NCBI GenBank assembly: GCA_011772595.1
Contig: WVZH01000212.1
Span: 29,739 to 37,671, forward strand
Length of the DNA: 7,933 nt
Direction: 5' to 3'
Origin: Anaerolineales bacterium
GTDB lineage: Bacteria; Chloroflexota; Anaerolineae; Anaerolineales; E44-bin32
Position 1 is the first letter of the stretch. The number at the start of each line of letters is the position of its first letter. Positions 1-6,752 of the stretch are shown piece after piece. Below the pieces are notes generated by a model, which saw only the letters and a program-made list of their open reading frames with translations, did no database searches and was not told the DNA's origin. The translations under genes were made by a program, and so were the position numbers.

Positions 1-1013
1 ATAATAAGCGTAACGCCGAGGATCGAAGCGACCCAGTACAAACCGGGATCGAAGCGCAATACACTTGTGAGCGCCTGATCACTCGCAAGTGGTGATTGGC
101 TCGGCAGGGTTCCTGTCACGATCAACTCAACAGAATCGCCTTGCTGCAGCGGACCAAGTGAATACACCTCGAAGGCCTCCGCGCTCGAACTCATCACCTT
201 CACCCCCTCAGCCATACTTTCACTTATCTCCACCTGCAGTCCGAGCTGATGGGGTATGAACACTTTAACCTCACCCAGGTCGAACGGCACAGGGCGTATG
301 AGAGTTAGAGAGTCCTCTTCATAAGGCAAAATGTAGTTAACCAGAACATGACCGGTACCGTCGCCCGGCCTTAGACCGCCCGTGTCGAAAAAACCGCCAG
401 GAAAAACCCTATACCGTTCGGGTGACGCAGAGGGGAAGGAAACGTTCGCCGCGTCGGGGGGAAGGCTAAACATGAGTGGCCCTCCTTCCCCCTCCCCAAG
501 GTCGTTTGAGCCGACGACAGTCCTATTTCCTCGATTGGAGAGCATATAGAGTTCCGCGATGGCGAGGCCACCCTGACCCGTGCCTACCCCGACCTGGAAC
601 ACATCGAGGTAGATTTCAGTCGTATCGGAGGTCGTCTCATAGATGGCAACCTCGATGTTGGGTAGTGTTCCATCCTCACCCACCGTTACTGGTTCGGAGA
701 AATATGCGACGCCTTCGTACCTTGCCATCACAGCGTAGAACACACCAGCCTCCACGATCACTCCCTCAAGCTCGAATACCCCATCGGGTCCGGATACCCC
801 ATGCACCATCCCACGCGCAGCGCCGCTTTCATCCCAAGCGTGCAGCATCAATTCAAGTCCCTCTGGACCGGGCTCACCCGTTGTGTGGTTCGCAAGAAAC
901 CCCCGAACGAGAATACCCACTTCGGGGGTAGGTGTGCCCTCTTGAGCAATTCCGGATACAGTGGGCAGGAATAACCCTATAGATAGAATAAGTAAGCTGA
1001 TGATTTTACCCAT
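1..1013 (-). CDS. Secreted/membrane-anchored hypothetical protein with carboxypeptidase-regulatory-like N-terminus (3' partial)
   Basis: An uninterrupted reading frame of 337 codons starts at ATG 1013 and leaves the window on the left, so the C-terminus is missing. Residues 1-24 form a signal peptide (hydrophobic ISLLILSIGLFLP, then small residues before AQE). Residues about 33-125 look like a carboxypeptidase-regulatory or Ig-like beta fold, with GPDGVFELEGV followed by an alternating beta pattern. Residues 125-310 are extracytoplasmic and probably beta-rich, with the conserved-looking NYILPY near 226-231. The last visible residues (about 324-337) are hydrophobic and look like the start of a transmembrane helix, which suggests a large periplasmic domain anchored at its C-terminus. 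No cysteine is visible. The start is 87 bases after the CcmI-like gene and is preceded by GAAGAG. Position suggests a role in or near cytochrome maturation, but I do not recognise the family and assign no function. Confidence 0.8.
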   Translation of the reverse strand, partial: MGKIISLLILSIGLFLPTVSGIAQEGTPTPEVGILVRGFLANHTTGEPGPEGLELMLHAWDESGAARGMVHGVSGPDGVFELEGVIVEAGVFYAVMARYEGVAYFSEPVTVGEDGTLPNIEVAIYETTSDTTEIYLDVFQVGVGTGQGGLAIAELYMLSNRGNRTVVGSNDLGEGEGGPLMFSLPPDAANVSFPSASPERYRVFPGGFFDTGGLRPGDGTGHVLVNYILPYEEDSLTLIRPVPFDLGEVKVFIPHQLGLQVEISESMAEGVKVMSSSAEAFEVYSLGPLQQGDSVELIVTGTLPSQSPLASDQALTSVLRFDPGLYWVASILGVTLI

Positions 1014-1100
1014 GACTCTTCTCTGCCTGTGGCCAAGAAATGGCGATAAAACGAGAGCGTGCTGGTCGCTCAGCTCCATAGTCAATCTCGGCGGAAACAA

Positions 1101-1517
1101 TCAAGCCAGCTCCAATCCACAGCTCGAACAAAAACGATCTCCCGACTTCAACTGGGAACCACAATTGCGGCACGTCATAGCATCCGAGCTCAACGCTCGC
1201 AGGCGCCGAACCAGCACTTCAATCTTAGGGTCCATGGCTTGGTCCCGACGATCATGTGCCTTCATGGCCTCCGCAGCATCCTGCATGAGCTCGACACGCG
1301 CCGAGAGGTAATCCTCCTCAGCTATTTTTCCTAGCTGAAAATCAAAATCCAGATCTCGCAAGGGAATCAATACCGCATACTTGTCCGGCACGAGACTATC
1401 ATCCGGCACCATGGACTGAATTGGTTGACCATGCTTCTTTCTCAAATAAGGGTCAGCAAGAACGACTGTTGAAACGAGCATCATTGCCAATCCTACAAAG
1501 ACTGCACCCAGGCTCAT
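1101..1517 (-). CDS. CcmI-like membrane protein with C-terminal zinc ribbon
   Basis: The protein has 138 residues. Residues 3-21 form a single N-terminal transmembrane helix. Residues 50-85 (LRDLDFDFQLGKIAEEDY and the acidic/alanine helix after it) match the N-terminal loop of CcmI, where a leucine- and acid-rich helix ends in GK(I/L)SEEDY. Residues 116-133 carry two CxxC pairs (C116/C119 and C130/C133) with glycine knuckles, a typical zinc ribbon. CcmI normally continues into a second helix and a TPR domain that holds apocytochrome; both are absent here. With one helix the loop and the ribbon would lie in the cytoplasm (inference). The gene follows ccmH by 62 bases, and an in-frame stop shortly upstream leaves ATG 1517, with GAGAGG six bases before it, as the start. 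Its probable role is a partner of CcmF/CcmH in haem ligation, but this is untested for zinc-ribbon forms. Confidence 0.85.
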   Translation of the reverse strand: MSLGAVFVGLAMMLVSTVVLADPYLRKKHGQPIQSMVPDDSLVPDKYAVLIPLRDLDFDFQLGKIAEEDYLSARVELMQDAAEAMKAHDRRDQAMDPKIEVLVRRLRALSSDAMTCRNCGSQLKSGDRFCSSCGLELA

Positions 1518-1579
1518 CGGTTGCCTCTCAATTCATTCGACCTCAATTTATCCACTCGCTCCCATAAAAATACCAAGTG

Positions 1580-2068
1580 TCACCGCATCCTGCTCAGTTC
1601 ATCCTCGATACGTGCCACAACCTCTGGTTCGAGTTTCACTTCCTCGAAAACCACCTCCTCCGGAGCTTCGCGGTTTATCTTCCATCCTCTGAGGACGTAC
1701 CACAAGACGCTCAACCCCAAGCCGACCGCAATCAAAGGCAAGACCCACACCAACGCCGAGAAGCCCCGTCGCTGGGGTTCGGCCAACACCCGCTCACCGT
1801 ACTGCAGGACAAAGTAATCAATGATCTGATCCTCCGTCCAGCCTGCTTTAAGTTGATCCTTTATTTGCGCTCTCCAGTCCTGACATGCCTGAGTCTCACA
1901 GACGTCCAGAGGTGTGTTTGGACATACCGGACAGTAGAGTTGCTTGGCGATGAAATTGACTTCATCGTCCGTAGGGAATTCACCATCGCCCTCTTGTGCG
2001 TAGGCGACAGATGAGGGCGATAGAGCGAAAACCACGAGAAAACCCGCCAACAAATATCGTGACTTCAT
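1580..2068 (-). CDS. ccmH: Cytochrome c maturation protein CcmH (thiol-reducing subunit)
   Basis: This is the CcmH family (CycL, and the N-terminal part of E. coli CcmH): a membrane-anchored periplasmic thiol protein that keeps the CxxCH cysteines of apocytochrome c reduced for haem attachment by CcmF. Of 162 residues, 1-24 form a signal peptide ending AYA. The core is residues 33-100: LYCPVC at 44-49 corresponds to the family LRCxxC, and the QIIDYFVLQYGERV helix is the usual three-helix-bundle signature. A transmembrane helix follows at about 106-126, then a short acidic cytoplasmic tail. Two further cysteines, C57 and C62, follow the active pair in LDVCETQAC; the proteobacterial motif lacks them. 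Arginine replaces nothing at the usual LRC position: it is tyrosine here (Y45). The gene starts 6 bases after ccmF stops, so the two are almost certainly cotranscribed and translationally linked. Confidence 0.93.
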   Translation of the reverse strand: MKSRYLLAGFLVVFALSPSSVAYAQEGDGEFPTDDEVNFIAKQLYCPVCPNTPLDVCETQACQDWRAQIKDQLKAGWTEDQIIDYFVLQYGERVLAEPQRRGFSALVWVLPLIAVGLGLSVLWYVLRGWKINREAPEEVVFEEVKLEPEVVARIEDELSRMR

Positions 2069-2074
2069 GACCGC

Positions 2075-4150
2075 TCAATCTCCCACCGCCGGGCGCGGCG
2101 CCAGCTTGCGGGGCTTGAGGCTGTATGATCTGCTGCCCAGCAAACCGCCGTTCGGCCACGCGGCGATCAATGCGCCCACCACAAGTACCACTCCCCCAAA
2201 CCATGTCCAATTCACGAGCGGATTGACGTAGATCTTGAAAGTCGAAGCGCTCAAACCGATTTCTTCCCAACCCACAAGCAGGACGTACACGTCTTCACTC
2301 ATAGTGCTGTGAACGGCTGGAACTGTGACTGGCTGACGCTGCACGACGAAATAATCACGACGGGGGTTGAGCTCTCGGATTGGGCGCCCATCTTTGAAAA
2401 GGGTTGTAGTGGCTTCCACTACTTCCCTGCCGTCCGAACCGGGAAATTGCTCCAACCCGTTGAACTCTAACTCATACCCCCCCAGCTCAAGCTGCTCACC
2501 TATCGCTAATGTCCCTTGAGTCTCATACTTGAAGAAAGCATCCCCGATAAACCCCAGCCCTATCATGATGACCGACAGATGAACCAGATAACCACCATAG
2601 CGTCTGCGATTCCGACCCATCAGTCGTAGAAGGGCATGCAGTGGAGTTTCCCCTTGGGTACGCATGCGCGCCCGAACACCTCGCGTGAACTCGAGAAGAA
2701 TCGAAAGAGCCACGAAGGAGACGATCCAAAGCGCGATGTAAGAGGAGGGGTGGTGACGGTGGAAATAGCTCCAAAATAGGGTCACGATCACTGAAAGAAG
2801 AAGTGGCGGGAGAAGTGTTCTTGCCGTTCTTTTTCCGGATTGCTTGCGCCAGGCAAAAAAGGGCGTTATCGCCATGAGCAGCACAAGCACTGAAAACATG
2901 GGTCCAGTCACGCGCTTGAAGAACGGCGGTCCTACAGTGATCTTGGTCCCTGTGATCAGTTCAGAGATCATGGGGAAGACTGTGCCCCAGAAGACCGCGA
3001 AGGCGATGGCTACAAAGAGCACATTTTGTAGCAGGAACAGCGCTTCACGCGAGTAAAAGCTCTCCACTTCATGCTCCGACTTCAACGTGCCTAGGTGTTT
3101 AAACAACAGCGACATCGAGCCGATAAACGTGAAGCCAATAAAGGTAAAAAAGGCGGGACCCAACGCGGACTTGGCGAAGGAGTGAACCGAACTGATCACG
3201 CCTGTACGGGTGATGAAGGTGCCGAAGAGCATCAGCGCGTAGGTAAGGATGATAAGGACTATGTTCCAGACTTTCAACATCCCTCGCTTTTCCTGGATCA
3301 TCACGGAGTGCAGAAACGCGGTGCCTGTCAGCCAGGGCATGAGCATGGCGTTTTCAACGGGGTCCCATCCCCAAAAGCCTCCCCAGCCAAGAACATCGTA
3401 CGCCCACCTGCCGCCGAGAACCAGCCCAACGCTCAGGAACAGCCAGGCAACCAAGGTCCAACGGCGCGTTGTGCGGATCCAAGCATCTTCGTTAGCCTTG
3501 CCTGTGATGAGAGCGGCCATTGCGAAAGCGAAGGGGATGACAAAGCCGGTAAAGCCGAGATACGTTGTAGGTGGGTGACCGATCATTCCGAAATGGCGTA
3601 GAAGAGGGTTTAATCCTTGCCCATCTTGCGGCACGTACGCCATGGCACCCGCAAGTTTGAAGACCGCTGGTGTTAGTTCCTGGGCCCCGGGAACGTGCCA
3701 CAGGCGGGTAAAAGGGTTAGAAACGAAGAGTGAGAGGCCGATGAAGAACGCCGTTGTCCCCATGGCGACCGCTACTACATAAGGCATTAACTCTCTATTG
3801 CGCTGCCACTTCCGTATCGTCACAGCTGCAACATAGCCGGCCATCAGCCACGCCCAGAAGAGAATCGAACCAGCTTGACCGCCCCAAAGGGCGGTCACCC
3901 GCAGGAACGGCGACATGGCGCGGCTTGTGACATCAGACACATATGCCAAGGAGAAATCCATTTTTATCAGGTTAATAACCAGCGCTGTCACCGAAATCGT
4001 AAGCAATGGAAAAGTCAGGATCGCGCCATTTCGTCCACTTGCGATAAACGTATCCGTGTTCCTTCTGCCACCTTGGAACGAAATGAATGTGGCATAAATC
4101 GCCACGAGGAAGGAAAGAAACAAAGAGACCAATCCAACGTCTGCCAACAT
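2075..4150 (-). CDS. ccmF: Cytochrome c haem lyase subunit CcmF
   Basis: CcmF is the polytopic membrane protein that takes haem from holo-CcmE and, with CcmH, attaches it to the CxxCH of apocytochromes on the outer face of the membrane. The protein has 691 residues with about 15 hydrophobic segments, somewhat longer than E. coli CcmF. The tryptophan-rich WWD haem-handling motif is clear at 256-268 (WGGFWGWDPVENA). The four histidines known in E. coli CcmF have counterparts at nearly the same spacing: H192 (GHPPTTY) and H323 (SVHSF) as the periplasmic pair around the WWD haem, and H281 (LHSVM) and H524 (YLVHLSV) as ligands of the intramembrane b haem. A large periplasmic domain spans roughly 540-640, before a final helix at 645-664. 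AAGGAG lies six bases before ATG 4150. No functional residue appears lost. Confidence 0.97.
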   Translation of the reverse strand: MLADVGLVSLFLSFLVAIYATFISFQGGRRNTDTFIASGRNGAILTFPLLTISVTALVINLIKMDFSLAYVSDVTSRAMSPFLRVTALWGGQAGSILFWAWLMAGYVAAVTIRKWQRNRELMPYVVAVAMGTTAFFIGLSLFVSNPFTRLWHVPGAQELTPAVFKLAGAMAYVPQDGQGLNPLLRHFGMIGHPPTTYLGFTGFVIPFAFAMAALITGKANEDAWIRTTRRWTLVAWLFLSVGLVLGGRWAYDVLGWGGFWGWDPVENAMLMPWLTGTAFLHSVMIQEKRGMLKVWNIVLIILTYALMLFGTFITRTGVISSVHSFAKSALGPAFFTFIGFTFIGSMSLLFKHLGTLKSEHEVESFYSREALFLLQNVLFVAIAFAVFWGTVFPMISELITGTKITVGPPFFKRVTGPMFSVLVLLMAITPFFAWRKQSGKRTARTLLPPLLLSVIVTLFWSYFHRHHPSSYIALWIVSFVALSILLEFTRGVRARMRTQGETPLHALLRLMGRNRRRYGGYLVHLSVIMIGLGFIGDAFFKYETQGTLAIGEQLELGGYELEFNGLEQFPGSDGREVVEATTTLFKDGRPIRELNPRRDYFVVQRQPVTVPAVHSTMSEDVYVLLVGWEEIGLSASTFKIYVNPLVNWTWFGGVVLVVGALIAAWPNGGLLGSRSYSLKPRKLAPRPAVGD

Positions 4151-4193
4151 TCTTAACTCCTTGCTTGCCTACCGACGCAATAGTTGCATACCA

Positions 4194-4406
4194 CTATCCC
4201 CCGCTCCGGTAAGTGTTCTCCCGTATTGCAGAAGTATGTTCCTGATCCATAAACAACATCATGAGGATGTGGCTAAGTGGACAGATGAGGACCAGAGCAA
4301 TAAGCAACACGGTGTTGAGAGGGATCTTGAGCACAAAGATAGCCCCAAGAGCGACTAGTGGTGCCAAACAACAGAGCAACATCAAGATCCAATGTCGTTT
4401 ATTCAT
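4194..4406 (-). CDS. Small DUF2933-like membrane protein
   Basis: The protein has 70 residues with two hydrophobic helices (about 7-26 and 31-53). The layout KRHW, LCCLAPL, CPLSHILMM resembles the small DUF2933 family as I remember it; its function is not known to me. Soft-metal ligands are unusually dense: C12 and C13 next to each other in helix 1, then C42, H46, M49, M50, M53 and H57 along helix 2 and its exit. I chose ATG 4406 because GGAG sits seven bases upstream, whereas the in-frame ATG at 4427 has no ribosome binding site. This ATG overlaps the stop of the preceding gene (ATGAATAA, 8 bases), so translation is probably coupled. It lies 43 bases before ccmF. A role in metal or thiol chemistry during cytochrome or oxidase assembly is inference from residues and position. 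Confidence 0.8.
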   Translation of the reverse strand: MNKRHWILMLLCCLAPLVALGAIFVLKIPLNTVLLIALVLICPLSHILMMLFMDQEHTSAIRENTYRSGG

Positions 4407-4911
4407 GGTAAAACTCCAATACCTCATCTAGGGCTTGATCGGCCAAAGATGATTCCGCAGCAAACCAGATTACAAAATCGCCCACATGAAAGTAATAGTG
4501 TTGCTGCCCCATTCCATCCACTCGATAGATCGTCCTCCCGTTGTAATTCGCTTCACTGACCGAGATAAAGGGTGCGTTTCCAGCACCAATCGCGTTTCGC
4601 ATAGCAGACACCATTTTGGCAGCAACTAGCCTGTTCACCGTCCCCGTCGACCACAAGCGGATTTCGGCGTGCCCCCCATAGGATCCCATCGCCCCGGAAG
4701 TGAGGGGGAATTCTGCACGATGCAGCCTTGTGATTTCAACGACCGCCTCTTCCCCAAATGCGAAATCCTCGAGTAGCAGACCCGCTATTGACATTGGCAA
4801 GGGAGCGTCTCCAGGTGATGCCAGGAGTCTGCTGTATCTGGCCGCAATCACTCCAAAGAGGATCACCGTCAGTCCCAATGCCATCACAAGAATAGGAACT
4901 GAACGCCTCAC
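4399..4911 (-). CDS. Membrane-anchored protein of unknown function
   Basis: I do not recognise a named family. From the GTG start the protein has 170 residues: an N-terminal arginine pair, a transmembrane anchor at about 4-25, and an extracytoplasmic domain of about 140 residues. The domain contains HAEIRLWSTG (about 81-90), a helix with AAKMVSAMRNAI, then GMGQQHYYFHVGDFVIWF (about 133-150) and an amphipathic C-terminal helix ending EFYHE. The alternating beta strands and helices look like a compact periplasmic fold. His and Met cluster around 133-142. Start choice: ATG 4929 (six codons longer) has only a weak GGA before it, whereas GAGGAGG stands five bases before GTG 4911 and puts the RR pair directly ahead of the anchor. 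It follows the CcdA gene closely and overlaps the DUF2933-like gene by 8 bases, so it likely belongs to the same assembly pathway. Confidence 0.82.
   Translation of the reverse strand: MRRSVPILVMALGLTVILFGVIAARYSRLLASPGDAPLPMSIAGLLLEDFAFGEEAVVEITRLHRAEFPLTSGAMGSYGGHAEIRLWSTGTVNRLVAAKMVSAMRNAIGAGNAPFISVSEANYNGRTIYRVDGMGQQHYYFHVGDFVIWFAAESSLADQALDEVLEFYHE
4414..4417 (-). promoter_or_regulatory. Shine-Dalgarno deciding the ATG 4406 start
   Basis: GGAG on the minus strand, seven bases before ATG 4406, lies within the coding end of the upstream gene. It makes the internal ATG a better start for the DUF2933-like protein than ATG 4427 and fits translational coupling through the ATGAATAA overlap. 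Confidence 0.55.
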
Positions 4912-4916
4912 ACAGC

Positions 4917-4923
4917 CCTCCTC
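4917..4923 (-). promoter_or_regulatory. Shine-Dalgarno deciding the GTG 4911 start
   Basis: Read on the minus strand the bases are GAGGAGG, five bases before GTG 4911. They lie inside the six extra codons that an ATG 4929 start would add. The perfect anti-16S match favours the GTG, although the ATG cannot be excluded. Confidence 0.6.
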
Positions 4924-4962
4924 AGACATTGTTGTATCCGATTCGAAGGACCGGACTCTTTC

Positions 4963-6219
4963 TCACTGAATCACCCATAGCAGCATAACCACGCCAAGTC
5001 CTACCATGGTTAAGCCATACCAAAGACGAATCCTGAGCGAATGCTCACGCTCCCATCGTGCCCACCGTTTCGAAACAATGCGATTACCTGCGCCAACCAA
5101 GATTACTACTAACGGCAGGACAAAAAGTAGGTTGTAGAGTGCAAGATAACCGACGCCCCACCCCAACGTTGTCTTCGCGTTCAACAACGTGATGATCGAC
5201 ACATATACCCCGCCAGAACACGGAAAGGTGCATAAGCCCACCAATACCCCAACACCCACAGTAGCCGGTACAGTAGCCTTCTTGAGCAGTTCATTCGTCT
5301 TCTGGCCGGCAATCATTGGCATGTGCAGCTTGATTGGGAAACGCGGAAAGAAATACTCGATCAGGTTGATCCCCCCCAATCCGATCAGGATCCAGCTCCC
5401 TGCGCGCGCCACAAAGTGGGGATCACTCGAGAGGCGCACCGCCCGCAAGATTCCAAGCCCGATGGCGAAATATACTAAAAAGATCATCCCGATGTACACA
5501 AAACCAAGTTGAAGGATGCGCTGGCGCGACTGACGAATAGTAAAGAGAAATGCCAGCAGAAGCAGGATCACCGCGAAGGCACATGGGTTGACTGAATCGA
5601 CGAGTCCGGTGATGATCACGGCCGGGAGAAGCTGGTTGAGGTTCGCAAGTCCGATTGGTAAGGATCCCTGCGAAGCCAGCGCCTCAGGGAGAGCTTTCTC
5701 AAAGGGTGTCTCGATGTCAAATGTCATGACGTCGCCCGCCCAAGCCCACAGGCGGTATTCCGTCGGCTCGCCGTGCATCTCCGGCTGCCAGATCACGAAC
5801 CGCCACGGGAGATCCACACTTTCCAGGACCTGCTCGATCAGATCCGGAGGCACATGTCCTAAGATGACAAGCTCGCCCTCCGGGAGGGGAACAAAGGCAT
5901 AAAGAGAATCTGCGATCGAGCGCGGTAGTTCGATGCTGTCTGCCATCTCCAGCAGACGTGTCCGCTCCGCAGGCACTGTATAATCGTGGATCTCGACCTC
6001 AGCCGAGATGCCTCCAGCGCGCAGGGTGGGAATCATAACCTCCTCAACATACGGCCAGCAATCCGCGCAGCCTGCGCTGAAGTAGATGTGGACCTTGTCG
6101 CGCGAGTCATCGCTTGCAAAGCTGGATATCGGTGAGCCGATAACCGGGACCAACCCTACAAGAGCCCCAATTACGACCAGGGGCAATCTCGACCTCAGGG
6201 TATCTCGGATACCTGCCAT
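4963..6219 (-). CDS. Thioredoxin-like domain fused to CcdA/DsbD-type transmembrane electron carrier
   Basis: CcdA-type proteins pass electrons from cytoplasmic thioredoxin through a membrane cysteine pair to periplasmic thiol partners in cytochrome c maturation. The protein has 418 residues. Residues 1-36 form a signal sequence (hydrophobic 13-27, then FAS). Residues 42-180 form a periplasmic thioredoxin-like domain that opens with the strand VHIYF and the redox pair C51-A-D-C54. Residues 195-418 form the six-helix CcdA domain, with C213 in DSVNPCAFA and C334 in LCTFPCSGG as the expected membrane redox pair; C330 is an additional cysteine. Domain order is the reverse of E. coli DsbD, whose thioredoxin domain is C-terminal. 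The gene overlaps the lipoprotein gene by 25 bases; its ATG has a moderate AAAGAG upstream. No separate CcmG is visible, so the fused domain may reduce CcmH directly (inference). Confidence 0.92.
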   Translation of the reverse strand: MAGIRDTLRSRLPLVVIGALVGLVPVIGSPISSFASDDSRDKVHIYFSAGCADCWPYVEEVMIPTLRAGGISAEVEIHDYTVPAERTRLLEMADSIELPRSIADSLYAFVPLPEGELVILGHVPPDLIEQVLESVDLPWRFVIWQPEMHGEPTEYRLWAWAGDVMTFDIETPFEKALPEALASQGSLPIGLANLNQLLPAVIITGLVDSVNPCAFAVILLLLAFLFTIRQSRQRILQLGFVYIGMIFLVYFAIGLGILRAVRLSSDPHFVARAGSWILIGLGGINLIEYFFPRFPIKLHMPMIAGQKTNELLKKATVPATVGVGVLVGLCTFPCSGGVYVSIITLLNAKTTLGWGVGYLALYNLLFVLPLVVILVGAGNRIVSKRWARWEREHSLRIRLWYGLTMVGLGVVMLLWVIQ

Positions 6220-6752
6220 ACAAAGACTCTTTCTGGGACATCAACATCGCGAATCGTTAGGATCAATTCTCTTGCACCAACCACTAACGAAGTTCCATCC
6301 GGGGTGTACATTGAAAAGCTCAGAAGGCCGCGCACATGGTGACCGCTTCCCCCGGTCCAGGATTCGGCGTCTAGGCTCAAACCGAGGTCTGTCGTCAAGG
6401 TAGACAGTCGAGCTAGATCCATTGAGAGGTCAACCGAATGCGTGTTCATGGATACCTCGAAGAGAAGAACCCTTTCCGATTCATCATTCGTGTCCAATGG
6501 TGTGACGGCCACCTCTACCGCACCCTGGCGATCCACACGTGATACATCTTGGGATGGTGGCAGTGAGAGGACTTGCGTGGATAACTCATCTCCCACGATT
6601 GACTCCCCTTTTCGACCTGCAACGGAGGAGCGACTGCATCCGCTTAGTACCCATCCAGCGGCGAAGATAAGAACGAGCACAAACAATCGTGGAATACTCA
6701 AGCAACTTGTGGAGATCACATTGTTATGGGTTGACCCTATCGATATTCTCAT
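6195..6752 (-). CDS. Lipoprotein of unknown function with conserved-looking GHH motif
   Basis: The protein has 185 residues. A long lipoprotein signal has its hydrophobic core at 23-35 and a lipobox L-S-G-C with the acylated cysteine at C39. Residues 40-75 are a low-complexity linker. Residues 78-183 form a beta-rich domain with VAVTPLD (81-87), NTHSVDLSMDL (103-113), GGSGHHVRGLLSF (134-146) and VPERVFVW (172-179). The spaced histidines H105, H138 and H139 could form a metal site (inference). I remember similar NTHSVDL...GGHH...PERVF proteins in thermophiles and Chloroflexota but cannot name a family. GGAGG lies four bases before ATG 6752, and this ATG shares the sequence ATGA with the stop of the upstream gene, which indicates coupled translation. 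Its 3' end overlaps the CcdA gene, so it probably serves that pathway. Confidence 0.85.
   Translation of the reverse strand: MRISIGSTHNNVISTSCLSIPRLFVLVLIFAAGWVLSGCSRSSVAGRKGESIVGDELSTQVLSLPPSQDVSRVDRQGAVEVAVTPLDTNDESERVLLFEVSMNTHSVDLSMDLARLSTLTTDLGLSLDAESWTGGSGHHVRGLLSFSMYTPDGTSLVVGARELILTIRDVDVPERVFVWQVSEIP

Noticed and set aside
476..931. Plus-strand open frame of 151 codons
   Set aside because: It lies opposite the continuous minus-strand secreted protein, its product is rich in Arg/Pro/His with no domain logic, and no comparable ribosome binding context is seen.
1048..1071. Possible rho-independent terminator on the minus strand between the CcmI-like gene and the last gene
   Set aside because: The stem has only five pairs (GAGCG/CGCTC) with a seven-base loop, and the four-T run starts three bases after it; too weak to call.
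1577..2014. Plus-strand open frame opposite ccmH
   Set aside because: It is antisense to a gene with clear family motifs, and its translation shows no recognisable features.
3095..3601. Plus-strand open frame of 168 codons inside ccmF
   Set aside because: It is a shadow of ccmF, with a polar, glycine/lysine-rich translation lacking any known motif.
4407..4427. ATG 4427 as start of the DUF2933-like protein
   Set aside because: It has no ribosome binding site and adds seven residues before the family-like KRHW start; ATG 4406 has GGAG at seven bases.
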